Of a stretch of 9,212 bases of DNA, positions 1 to 7,062 are shown one piece after another. This DNA comes from Dysgonamonadaceae bacterium. Its GTDB lineage: Bacteria; Bacteroidota; Bacteroidia; Bacteroidales; Azobacteroidaceae. The number at the start of each line of letters is the position of its first letter. Position 1 is the first letter of the stretch. The notes under the pieces are model-generated. The model made no database searches, was not told where the DNA came from, and was given only the letters and a program-made list of their open reading frames with translations. The position numbers and the translations under genes were made by a program. The DNA is taken from positions 1-9,212 of the forward strand of contig JAITAH010000038.1 of assembly GCA_031284225.1 (NCBI GenBank). The letters run 5' to 3'.

Positions 1-1
1 T

Positions 2-2509
2 GGCTGGGATTGTAAAAAAGTCACAGTAGCACAAGGGGGAATAAGTTGTGGCTTTATAAGCCAAAAAGCATTGGGTCCTTCTCCCGACGTCAAAGGAGTT
101 CACTTAAACGGCGGAGAAGGCATCGTTACTTCTCCTGTGTTGCATAGTGGTTGTAACTCATTATCTTTTAAGTATGCAACGAGAGGCGATGATGCTCCCA
201 GAACACTTCAAATAGATATAATTCAAGATGAAAACGTCGTTTGGAGTATTACAATGGACACTACAGTCGTTACAGGCTGTACAGAGAACAATTACCATAC
301 AGAGGGCATACCTGTTGAAGGAGACTATCAAATCGTATTCAAGAATATAACGACCGGTGATATATCCGGAACCCTCGCAAGAGATATCCTCATTTGGGGT
401 ATCTGTCTGAACGGCCCCATCACCTCCGTAGCCGCCCCCACCTTTACGGTAACCGGCGGCGACAAGAAAACGGAAAACGAGTATTGGGAATACGCTACCG
501 TATCGTTGGCGACCGAAACAACGCGGGCGTGCATCTACTACACTACCGACGGTACTACGCCTGCCGCCCATGATTCGTTGCGTTACAGCGAACCGTTCAA
601 CGTCACAGCGACAAGCACAGTGAAGACAATCGGCATTTTTGAAGATGTGCTGAGCGAAATAACCGATACCATAATCCGCATTGCCGGGCCGCAATCGGCT
701 GCGCTTCCTTATACGGAATCTTTCGCCGGCAACCTCGGCGACTGGTATCCTTACAATAAGACGGGCGCACAGACATGGACAACCGGAGAAGCAAACGACA
801 AATCCTTTGCCCGGATAGAAGGCGCTGATGAAAACGGAAGCTACGAAAATGAGGACTGGTTGATTTCTCCGGCTTTCATCGCAACTGAAGGATGCAACCT
901 TGCTTTTAGCTTTGCTTCGGCAACCCAGTATGCCGGTCCTGCTCTCACTTTAAAGTATTCAACCGATTATGCCGGTGTAGGCGACCCAACGACAGCAACT
1001 TGGACGGATGTTTCTACGGCAACGTGGCCATCGTCTGCTAATTTGAGTTGGACGGAATCCGGAGATATTGTTTCGGAAGAAACACTATCGGTACGTTTCG
1101 CTTTCGTTTACACTTCTGACACAGAGCTTGCGTCCGTTTGGCAACTCGGCGACATCCTCGCAGTTAACAAAGACATTACCGTACCAAGCAATCCGGCCAA
1201 TCTGCTTGCTGTGCCGGCCGAAGACCGGGTTGTCCTCTCGTGGACAGCTTCCTCCGATAATATAGCCGTTGCCGGATATAATGTGTATATTGATGAGGTT
1301 CGTACCGAAACGGTTGCCGGAACACATTCCATTGTACGAAATTTGACTTCCGGTACGGAATACACCCTTGCCGTAGAAGCCGAAGACACCGCCGGAAATA
1401 AATCCGAAAAAGTTTCAACAACCGTTTCAACGGTTGCCGGATACGAGCTGAATCCCGGCGACACGATCACGCTGAATCTATTGCAGCCCGTAAACCCTGA
1501 ATACTTTACCCTGACAAGTACAGGGCATTGGACGGAAACTTCTAACGATACGGAATATCCGCTTATTGAATTTAATTACGGCAATCCGCATAGCGTGATG
1601 TCGTTCACACACGAAATAGGTGGAATTTATTTTGAATTTGGAGAAAGTTCGTGGGATGGATTTACTTATTCCGCCAGTGGAGACAGTACCAATTACGAAC
1701 CTTCAAATGCTTGGTTGGCCAATCAATGGGGCAATATGGCCGGAGGCGGAATCAAAACAGACGCTAATAATCGTATCTTGAAAAAGGCGGACGGCGTTGT
1801 AGAAGTTGAAAAAGGAATCCCGTATTTGGTTGCCTACTGGGGAATGGAAGGAATGGACGATTATTATCTGGACGAAGTAGGCGTGCGCGCCCTTCAAACA
1901 ACATTGTACGATACATACGAGGCTGTTGGAGTCTATGTCAGCAACCATCCATGGGCTTATTACAGCAATAAAGACGGAAATGCGTATGCACGCGGCTTAA
2001 ACCAAGCCGGCGATTACTTCAAAGTGATTATACATGGGCTGGACTCCAAAGCAAACGAAACAGGAAAAACAGTTGAATATACGCTGGCCGAAAATAAAGC
2101 AGATGAAGGGCTGATCCAAAGTTCCAATTGGGAATGGGTCGATTTGTCGCCGCTTGGCGAGATAGGAGGTTTGTATTATACGCTGGCATCTACCGATGCA
2201 GGGCAATATGGAATCAATACTCCTCTGTTTTTCTGTTTGGATAAACTTCAAGTGCGCGTTCCGAAAAAAACGGGCGTGAATTATCCGGATGCGGACAGCC
2301 GGCTTTTAGTTTCTCCCAATCCATTTAAAGATTATATTACGGTAAAAGCCGTTACAGAAGGTAATGTGGTAATTTATAATTTGTCGGGACAACCGGTGTT
2401 AAATGCAACCGTAAAAGCCGGCAGCAACCGCATCAATACATCGGCATTGCCTCAAGGCGCGTATATCTTGAAACAAGGATCGGAAATAGTGAAAATAGTG
2501 AAATATTAA
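2..2509 (+). CDS. T9SS-secreted multi-domain protein with DUF4465 domain (5' partial)
   Basis: The frame is open to the left edge, so the true start lies upstream; the TTG at 71 is only an internal codon. 835 residues are visible. Domains in order, counted from the first visible codon: an unassigned beta-rich, Cys-containing region (about 1-140); a chitobiase/hexosaminidase C-terminal-like domain (about 143-229, with YYTTDGTTP); a choice-of-anchor J/cleaved-adhesin-like domain (about 230-390, opening LPYTESF and containing DWLISP); a fibronectin type III domain (about 393-479, LSWTASSDN); a DUF4465 domain (about 483-756, with GFTYS, GVYVSN, WEWVDLSPLG, YGINTPLFFCLD); and a T9SS type A sorting domain (about 763-835, SPNPFKDYI, IYNLSGQ, ALPQGAYIL). 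Known for the families: the tail directs export through the outer membrane by T9SS, usually followed by surface anchoring. Inferred: an extracellular binding protein, as no catalytic domain is seen. The ligand is unknown. It probably forms an operon with the next gene. Confidence 0.9.
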   Translation, partial: GWDCKKVTVAQGGISCGFISQKALGPSPDVKGVHLNGGEGIVTSPVLHSGCNSLSFKYATRGDDAPRTLQIDIIQDENVVWSITMDTTVVTGCTENNYHTEGIPVEGDYQIVFKNITTGDISGTLARDILIWGICLNGPITSVAAPTFTVTGGDKKTENEYWEYATVSLATETTRACIYYTTDGTTPAAHDSLRYSEPFNVTATSTVKTIGIFEDVLSEITDTIIRIAGPQSAALPYTESFAGNLGDWYPYNKTGAQTWTTGEANDKSFARIEGADENGSYENEDWLISPAFIATEGCNLAFSFASATQYAGPALTLKYSTDYAGVGDPTTATWTDVSTATWPSSANLSWTESGDIVSEETLSVRFAFVYTSDTELASVWQLGDILAVNKDITVPSNPANLLAVPAEDRVVLSWTASSDNIAVAGYNVYIDEVRTETVAGTHSIVRNLTSGTEYTLAVEAEDTAGNKSEKVSTTVSTVAGYELNPGDTITLNLLQPVNPEYFTLTSTGHWTETSNDTEYPLIEFNYGNPHSVMSFTHEIGGIYFEFGESSWDGFTYSASGDSTNYEPSNAWLANQWGNMAGGGIKTDANNRILKKADGVVEVEKGIPYLVAYWGMEGMDDYYLDEVGVRALQTTLYDTYEAVGVYVSNHPWAYYSNKDGNAYARGLNQAGDYFKVIIHGLDSKANETGKTVEYTLAENKADEGLIQSSNWEWVDLSPLGEIGGLYYTLASTDAGQYGINTPLFFCLDKLQVRVPKKTGVNYPDADSRLLVSPNPFKDYITVKAVTEGNVVIYNLSGQPVLNATVKAGSNRINTSALPQGAYILKQGSEIVKIVKY

Positions 2510-2516
2510 TTTATCT

Positions 2517-2537
2517 AAAATCTGCAAGGATTTCAGG
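2517..2537. repeat. Short spacer element, inverted relative to a copy at 4555-4570
   Basis: The 48-bp spacer between the two secreted-protein genes contains AAATC-TGCAAG-GATTT, a 5-bp inverted repeat around a 6-base loop. Its core TCTGCAAGGAT (2521-2531) recurs as the exact reverse complement ATCCTTGCAGA at 4555-4565, after the second gene. No T-run follows the hairpin here, so it is a poor terminator and read-through into the second gene is likely. It could be a REP-like dispersed element or chance. Confidence 0.4.
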
Positions 2538-2557
2538 ATTTATAAAAATCAATACAA

Positions 2558-4534
2558 ATGAAAATTTTTTTTCTTAACCTCATTCTTTTATGTTTTGTTG
2601 TAACGAACATAAAAGCAACTGAATTTACCATTACGGTTCCCGAAGGTGCAACTGTTTTTGTCGGTACAAAGGGGAAACATTACCAACGGTTCACCGAGAA
2701 AAATCCGGTGAACGATCCTGTAACAAACAATGGTAAAACCGTTTATACTTTCGATATAAACGGACGGCACAACTACCGTGTAAGCATGTCCGGCAAATTG
2801 ACTCATACCGGGATTTTCACACCGAGTGATACAAATACAGGGCTTGAAATCACACAGGAACAAATGGATTCGCACAGTCCGAAAGAAACCGATTACGACG
2901 TGAACAATAACAATTTTCGTAATATGGCGGATATTTTTCTGAATATCAATCCGCAGGGATATTTGAAACTTACCGGCGGAAGTACATACCAGCTTATTAA
3001 TTTGCGTAATTGGCAGGCAATAGACTCTGATGTGAATAACTATTTTTTGGAACCGGATTATCATTATACGGTAGTAAACGAAAATGGAATGGAAGACCAC
3101 AGCGTGGTAACTGTGAGCAGTGATGGTTTGATCAGCGCCGTAAGTGCAGGGACGGCAATTGTACTCGTAACTTACGATGCTTTTAATTGCGCTTCGGCAA
3201 ATGTAGGGCCTTTTTTCGGAGCGCTATGGCCTGAAAACACCGGCGCATTTGTGGTTTCAGTCGATGCACCCGAATCGGGCATTACTCCCAAAATGCACAT
3301 CAGTGAAATATGGAATGCCGAAGGCTCGGCAAAAGTAGCCGAAACTTCCATCGACGCCGAACTGGACATATTCTATTATGAAGCGTCTACCGGAGGTTAC
3401 GATTATACTTTTTCGCCGGAAGGCGTGACTTCGGTAACACTGGCGCAACCGGCTTTAGGCGCAAACATTCTTTCATACAGCGGATTTTCTACCGGTGGAG
3501 TTACCGGCAACGGCGACGGAAGTTATACCGTAAGGCTGGTACACGGGCGAAATATTATCAAAATGACGTCCGCAACAGGTTCCGAGTACCAAGTAATCAG
3601 CGCTAAACCGGTTGCCTACACCGTTACCAATGCCACTCGTCCCGGTGAACGATTCCGGCCGGGCGATAAAGTGTCTATTCTTTTCAATACGCTCTATCAT
3701 CCGTGTAATAAATTGTCGGGCATTTACAACATGAGCGCCGGTATTCAATATACGGGTTTCGATACCGATTTTCCCTTGATATTGGGTCCCGGTCAATATA
3801 CCTTTGCAAGTAAAGCGCAAACGTATGAAATAACTATTCCGGCAGACTATACCGCCGAAGATTTTGCACTCGTCAATGGAGTACTCAAAATAAACGGGTT
3901 TGGTAGCGCTTACGGCGCTCATCGCTATATTTCGCTGGAAAACGGAGTTGAACCGAATCTGAACGCCAGCGTTCATGCCGCTTATTTCGGCGTATTGCCG
4001 GGTTTTTATTTCCGCTTGGTCGATCAGCCAAGCAAACCGGCAAATGTGAAAGCCGTTCCAACTGCAACGACCATTGCCTTGTCGTGGACTGCTTCGCTGG
4101 ATGATGGAAGCATTAGCGGATATAATATCTATGTAGATGGAACGCTGTCTGCCGGAATGATTGCGGAAACGAATTATATGCTCACCGGATTAACTCCGCT
4201 TACCGGATACACTGTGGCGATAGAAGCTGTCGACAATGATGGAAATCGATCATCGTCGAAAACTTCGGTTCGCGTCACAACACTTGCAGGAGGGCCTTCG
4301 ACAAGTTTGGATGCTATTCGAGATTACAGGGTAAATGTTTATCCCAATCCGTTTACCGATTATATTACGATATCTTCGGATCTTGAAAATCAAGTTGTTA
4401 TTTACAATATTTCCGGTCAAATTGTATTGAGTGCAAAACTGCATGTCGGCAATAACAGAATTGATACACATGCTTTACCGGAAGGAACGTATATGCTGAA
4501 ATCCGGCACGAAAATAATGAAGATCATAAAATAG
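2558..4534 (+). CDS. T9SS-secreted Ig-like / fibronectin type III protein
   Basis: The protein has 658 residues. The ATG start is followed by a signal peptide (residues 1 to about 20, Lys then a Leu/Ile/Phe/Val-rich core, likely cleaved after IKA), which supports this start. The mature part begins with a beta-rich region (TEFTITVPEGATVFVG, about 21-90). A BIG2-like bacterial Ig segment follows (about 147-210, VSSDGLISAVSAGTA). Next are two regions I cannot name (about 240-358, and about 361-489 with PGDKVSILF and SGIYNMSAGI). A fibronectin type III domain (about 490-575, LSWTASLDDGSISGYN) and a T9SS type A sorting domain (about 590-658, YPNPFTDYI, IYNISGQ, ALPEGTYML) end the protein. The last two modules closely resemble those of the upstream gene, and the spacing suggests co-transcription. 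Seen: secretion signals and folds. Inferred: a surface-exposed or released binding partner of the upstream protein. No enzymatic motif is visible and the ligand is unknown. Confidence 0.9.
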   Translation: MKIFFLNLILLCFVVTNIKATEFTITVPEGATVFVGTKGKHYQRFTEKNPVNDPVTNNGKTVYTFDINGRHNYRVSMSGKLTHTGIFTPSDTNTGLEITQEQMDSHSPKETDYDVNNNNFRNMADIFLNINPQGYLKLTGGSTYQLINLRNWQAIDSDVNNYFLEPDYHYTVVNENGMEDHSVVTVSSDGLISAVSAGTAIVLVTYDAFNCASANVGPFFGALWPENTGAFVVSVDAPESGITPKMHISEIWNAEGSAKVAETSIDAELDIFYYEASTGGYDYTFSPEGVTSVTLAQPALGANILSYSGFSTGGVTGNGDGSYTVRLVHGRNIIKMTSATGSEYQVISAKPVAYTVTNATRPGERFRPGDKVSILFNTLYHPCNKLSGIYNMSAGIQYTGFDTDFPLILGPGQYTFASKAQTYEITIPADYTAEDFALVNGVLKINGFGSAYGAHRYISLENGVEPNLNASVHAAYFGVLPGFYFRLVDQPSKPANVKAVPTATTIALSWTASLDDGSISGYNIYVDGTLSAGMIAETNYMLTGLTPLTGYTVAIEAVDNDGNRSSSKTSVRVTTLAGGPSTSLDAIRDYRVNVYPNPFTDYITISSDLENQVVIYNISGQIVLSAKLHVGNNRIDTHALPEGTYMLKSGTKIMKIIK

Positions 4535-4554
4535 CTTTCTGTCAGGTTTTTTTC

Positions 4555-4585
4555 ATCCTTGCAGAGATTTTTAAGGATTTTTTTT
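4555..4585 (+). terminator. Probable intrinsic terminator after the secreted-protein pair
   Basis: ATCCTT (4555-4560) pairs with AAGGAT (4573-4578) across a 12-base loop and runs straight into eight Ts (4578-4585). It lies 20 bases past the stop of the second T9SS gene. The stem is short and AT-rich, so the terminator is probably weak. The left arm overlaps the inverted copy of the spacer element found at 2517-2537. Confidence 0.45.
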
Positions 4586-4677
4586 GAGGAGTAAGAGTTA
4601 TATATGAAAAAAATAATCAAATTGTTATCTAAATTTTTTCACAATCCGAAAAGATATTATACTTTTGCTCCTCAAAA
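4582..4677. repeat. 10-bp perfect inverted repeat bracketing the region before alanine dehydrogenase
   Basis: TTTTGAGGAG at 4582-4591 is the exact reverse complement of CTCCTCAAAA at 4668-4677, with 76 bases between. The interval contains a 27-codon reading frame start and the candidate promoter of the alanine dehydrogenase gene. Neither an operator nor a mobile element is established. Confidence 0.4.
4660..4668 (+). promoter_or_regulatory. Candidate Bacteroidetes-type -7 element for alanine dehydrogenase
   Basis: TACTTTTG followed by C matches the TAnnTTTG -7 consensus used by the Bacteroidetes primary sigma factor. The expected -33 position holds only a T-run (4634-4639), not a clear TTTG. 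Transcription would begin near 4674, giving a leader of about 27 bases before the ATG at 4701. It sits beside the right arm of the 10-bp inverted repeat. Confidence 0.5.
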
Positions 4678-4700
4678 TAATTTTTAAATTCATACATATT

Positions 4701-5786
4701 ATGAAAATTGGTATTCCAAAAGAAATTAAGAACAATGAAAATCGAGTTTCATTGACTCCGGGAGGCGCTCATGCTTTGGTTCAACAAGGTCATGAAGTTT
4801 ATATTCAATCGAATGCAGGAACAAATAGCGGCTTTAGCAATGACGCTTACACAAGTGTCGGCGCTCAAATTCTTCCTGCTGCCGAAGAAATTTTTTCCGT
4901 TGCCGAAATGATTATGAAAGTAAAAGAACCCATTGCTTGCGAATACAAGTTGATTCGTCCCAATCAGTTATTATTTACTTATTTTCACTTCGCGGCTGAT
5001 GAAACGCTCACTAAGGCGATGATTGAAAGTAACGCGATTTGTTTGGCTTACGAAACGGTTGAAAAACCGGATCGTTCGCTACCGTTATTAATCCCGATGT
5101 CGGAAGTCGCCGGAAGAATGTCTGTTCAAGAAGGCGCTAAATATCTGGAAAAACCACAAGGTGGAAAAGGTATTTTGCTGGGAGGTGTGCCGGGAGTGAA
5201 ACCCGCCAATGTATTGGTTTTAGGAGGAGGCGTAGTAGGAACACATGCTGCTTTCATGGCGGCCGGATTAGGCGCTCATGTGACCATTATGGATATTTCG
5301 CTTTCCCGTTTGCGTTATTTGAGCGAAATAATGCCGGCCAATGTAGATACACTGGTGTCAAGCCCGTACAACATTGAACAGTTCCTTCCCAATGTCGATT
5401 TGGTTATTGGAGCAGTGTTGATACCGGGTGCAAAAGCGCCTCATCTAATTACGCGCGAAATGCTTAAATTCATTCCTAAAGGAGCGGTTTTAGTAGATGT
5501 CGCTATTGATCAGGGTGGTTGTTTCGAAACTTCCCGTCCTACTACGCATGCAGAACCAATTTATGATGTGGATGGAATCATTCATTATTGCGTGGCCAAT
5601 ATTCCGGGTGCAGTACCAATGACTTCTACTGTTGCTTTAACCAATGCTACGCTTCCTTATGCTTTGCTTTTGGCCAACTTAGGTTGGGAAAAAGCCTGCG
5701 AAAAACAGGCCGATTTAAGAGAAGGCTTAAATATCGTGCAGGGTAAAGTTGTCAATAGAGCGGTTGCAGAAACATTCAACCTTTAA
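4701..5786 (+). CDS. ald: Alanine dehydrogenase
   Basis: This NAD-dependent cytoplasmic enzyme interconverts L-alanine and pyruvate plus ammonia, linking amino-acid catabolism with nitrogen assimilation. The protein has 361 residues, normal for the family, counted from the ATG at 4701. An in-frame TTG at 4665 is rejected because it overlaps the promoter and the family begins with MKIGIPKE. Family landmarks are all present at the usual numbering: Arg15 (NENRVSLTP) and Lys75 (MKVKEP) for pyruvate binding, His96 (TYFHFAA) and Asp270 (VDVAIDQGG) for catalysis, the Rossmann loop LGGGVVG (about 174-180), and Asp198 at the end of the second strand for the NAD ribose. No Shine-Dalgarno is visible, which is normal in this phylum. 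It appears monocistronic, with its own candidate promoter and a strong terminator. The related family is the NAD(P) transhydrogenase alpha subunit, but length and active-site residues favour alanine dehydrogenase. Confidence 0.96.
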   Translation: MKIGIPKEIKNNENRVSLTPGGAHALVQQGHEVYIQSNAGTNSGFSNDAYTSVGAQILPAAEEIFSVAEMIMKVKEPIACEYKLIRPNQLLFTYFHFAADETLTKAMIESNAICLAYETVEKPDRSLPLLIPMSEVAGRMSVQEGAKYLEKPQGGKGILLGGVPGVKPANVLVLGGGVVGTHAAFMAAGLGAHVTIMDISLSRLRYLSEIMPANVDTLVSSPYNIEQFLPNVDLVIGAVLIPGAKAPHLITREMLKFIPKGAVLVDVAIDQGGCFETSRPTTHAEPIYDVDGIIHYCVANIPGAVPMTSTVALTNATLPYALLLANLGWEKACEKQADLREGLNIVQGKVVNRAVAETFNL

Positions 5787-5805
5787 TTAAGACATTTAAC
5801 GACTG

Positions 5806-5859
5806 AAGAAGAAAGAAACAGACCCTAAAGACGTCTTTTATGTCTTTTTCTTTCTTCTT
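5806..5859. terminator. Bidirectional terminator hairpin between ald and hemW
   Basis: A perfect 13-bp inverted repeat (AAGAAGAAAGAAA at 5806-5818 with its complement at 5847-5859) continues after one mismatch into AGAC/GTCT (5820-5823 with 5842-5845). It encloses the palindrome AAAGACGTCTTT (5827-5838). It lies 19 bases past the ald stop and 10 bases past the hemW stop, and the pyrimidine-rich arm supplies a U-rich 3' side when read from either strand. Confidence 0.75.
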
Positions 5860-5869
5860 TGTACGAAAA

Positions 5870-6985
5870 TTACCTCATTAGCTCACTCATTATCCCGTCC
5901 GACACAAATATTCCTTTTCTCGTCAGCCGCAAATGGTCGTTCTCCATTTCCAACATTCCGGTATCCAAGAATTTTTTTGCTTTTTTCCAACAATCGTTTT
6001 TTTCTCTTTCTCCAAAAAGAGAACATAATTCATTCGTGTTTATTCCTTTCATAGTTCGCAAACGGGTAATAATAAAATCGTTATAGGCTGTCTTTTCGTC
6101 TATCATTTCAATTTCCGGTTTGTGGTTTATATATTGCGCTCCATGTATTTTTTTATTCCATTGCCGGCTTATTCCGTTATAAGAGTGAGCCGATGCGCCA
6201 ATTCCCAAATAATGCGCCCCCGTCCAATAAGAAGAATTGTGTTTTGACGAATAGCCCGGTTGGGCAAAATTGGAAATTTCATACTGTTCAAATCCAGCTT
6301 CCGCCAGTGAATCAATCAACGTGTCGAACATCTTTATACTTAATTCCTCATCTACGGGATTGAAAAGTCCTTGTTTTAAGAGTCTGTAAAGAGGTGTTCC
6401 TTTTTCATAAATCAAATGGTAAGCCGATATATGCTGAATTTTCAGATAAATAGCTTGCCGGATATTCTCCGTCCATATTTCTTGTGTTTGACCGGGTAAA
6501 CCATACATCAGATCAATACCGACATTGGTAAATCCGGATTCTTTACAAAGATTAACCGCATGAATCGCTGATTGGGCATTGTGCCGCCGGTTCAAAAATT
6601 TTAATTCATCATCGTTGAAACTTTGTATTCCCAAACTAATACGGTTGAAAGGCAAATGCCGGATCGAACGAAGGTATTCATTGGTGATATCATCGGGATT
6701 AGCTTCGAGAGTTATTTCATACATTTGTGAATCAATCGAATAACAACAAGAATACAATGTGTCAAACAACCGGTCGAAATCTTTTGCAGACAATTGGGAA
6801 GGTGTTCCTCCTCCGAAATAAATCGTTTCAACCGGTTGTTCTTTTAAATAATCTTCCCGATTTTGCAATTCTTTACACATGGCTTTCACATAATCTTCTT
6901 TCATATTTTTATTCGTGGACGAAAAAAAATCACAGTACACACAACGTGTTTTGCAAAAAGGAATATGAAAATAAATACCAGCCAT
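5870..6985 (-). CDS. hemW: Radical SAM haem chaperone HemW
   Basis: The protein has 371 residues and begins MAGIYFHIPFC. The radical-SAM cluster motif is Cys11-x3-Cys15-x2-Cys18 (CKTRCVYCDF); the position after Cys18-Asp is Phe20, whereas true coproporphyrinogen dehydrogenase HemN has a fourth Cys there. The haem-binding HNxxYW motif typical of HemW is present (HNSSYW, residues 249-254), as is GGGTPS (58-63) of the SAM site. HemW binds haem and is thought to deliver it to respiratory and other haem enzymes; it is not a porphyrin-synthesis oxidase, although many databases label it so. It is convergent with ald and divergent from the DUF2752 gene, so it is probably a single-gene unit. The ATG sits just before the conserved YFHIPFC, which leaves no room for a later start. 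Confidence 0.95.
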   Translation of the reverse strand: MAGIYFHIPFCKTRCVYCDFFSSTNKNMKEDYVKAMCKELQNREDYLKEQPVETIYFGGGTPSQLSAKDFDRLFDTLYSCCYSIDSQMYEITLEANPDDITNEYLRSIRHLPFNRISLGIQSFNDDELKFLNRRHNAQSAIHAVNLCKESGFTNVGIDLMYGLPGQTQEIWTENIRQAIYLKIQHISAYHLIYEKGTPLYRLLKQGLFNPVDEELSIKMFDTLIDSLAEAGFEQYEISNFAQPGYSSKHNSSYWTGAHYLGIGASAHSYNGISRQWNKKIHGAQYINHKPEIEMIDEKTAYNDFIITRLRTMKGINTNELCSLFGEREKNDCWKKAKKFLDTGMLEMENDHLRLTRKGIFVSDGIMSELMR

Positions 6986-7002
6986 AACCTGTAAATTTAA
7001 AA

Positions 7003-7010
7003 CAAAGATA
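7003..7010 (-). promoter_or_regulatory. Candidate -7 element of the hemW promoter
   Basis: On the minus strand TATCTTTG (reading 7010 to 7003) matches TAnnTTTG. Transcription would start near 6996, leaving a leader of about 10 bases before the hemW ATG at 6985. No convincing -33 TTTG is seen. Confidence 0.5.
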
Positions 7011-7031
7011 CAATTTTAATTTTTTTTTTCT

Positions 7032-7040
7032 TATTTTTGC
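7032..7040 (+). promoter_or_regulatory. Candidate -7 element of the DUF2752-CCC operon promoter
   Basis: TATTTTTG followed by C matches TAnnTTTG. A start near 7046 would leave about 17 bases of leader before the ATG at 7063. A run of ten Ts (7020-7029) lies just upstream between this element and the divergent hemW one. No clear -33 TTTG is present. Confidence 0.55.
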
Positions 7041-7062
7041 AGCAAAAGAGAAAAATGAGGAA

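Noticed and set aside
71..73. TTG start for the first secreted protein
   Set aside because: The same frame is open back to base 2 with protein-like sequence (GWDCKKVTVAQGG), so the gene simply enters from the left.
161..694. Long minus-strand frame of 177 codons
   Set aside because: It lies wholly within the plus-strand secreted-protein gene, has no recognisable domain and reads as low-complexity antisense sequence. The frames at 2588-3100 and 3473-3976 were dropped for the same reason.
1419..1436. Perfect 7-bp hairpin CAACCGT-TTCA-ACGGTTG
   Set aside because: It is inside the coding sequence at the linker after the fibronectin domain, in a Thr/Val repeat context, with no T-run; most likely codon-driven.
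2558..2596. Lipoprotein signal in the second secreted protein (Cys12 after LILL)
   Set aside because: The residue before Cys is Leu, not Gly/Ala/Ser, and the Cys lies inside the hydrophobic core; a standard signal peptide fits better.
4665..4667. TTG start giving a longer alanine dehydrogenase
   Set aside because: It overlaps the -7 element, and the family begins at MKIGIPKE, exactly at the ATG at 4701.
5870..6985. Oxygen-independent coproporphyrinogen III oxidase (HemN)
   Set aside because: It lacks the fourth Cys after the CxxxCxxC motif, has the HemW HNxxYW motif, and is shorter than HemN.
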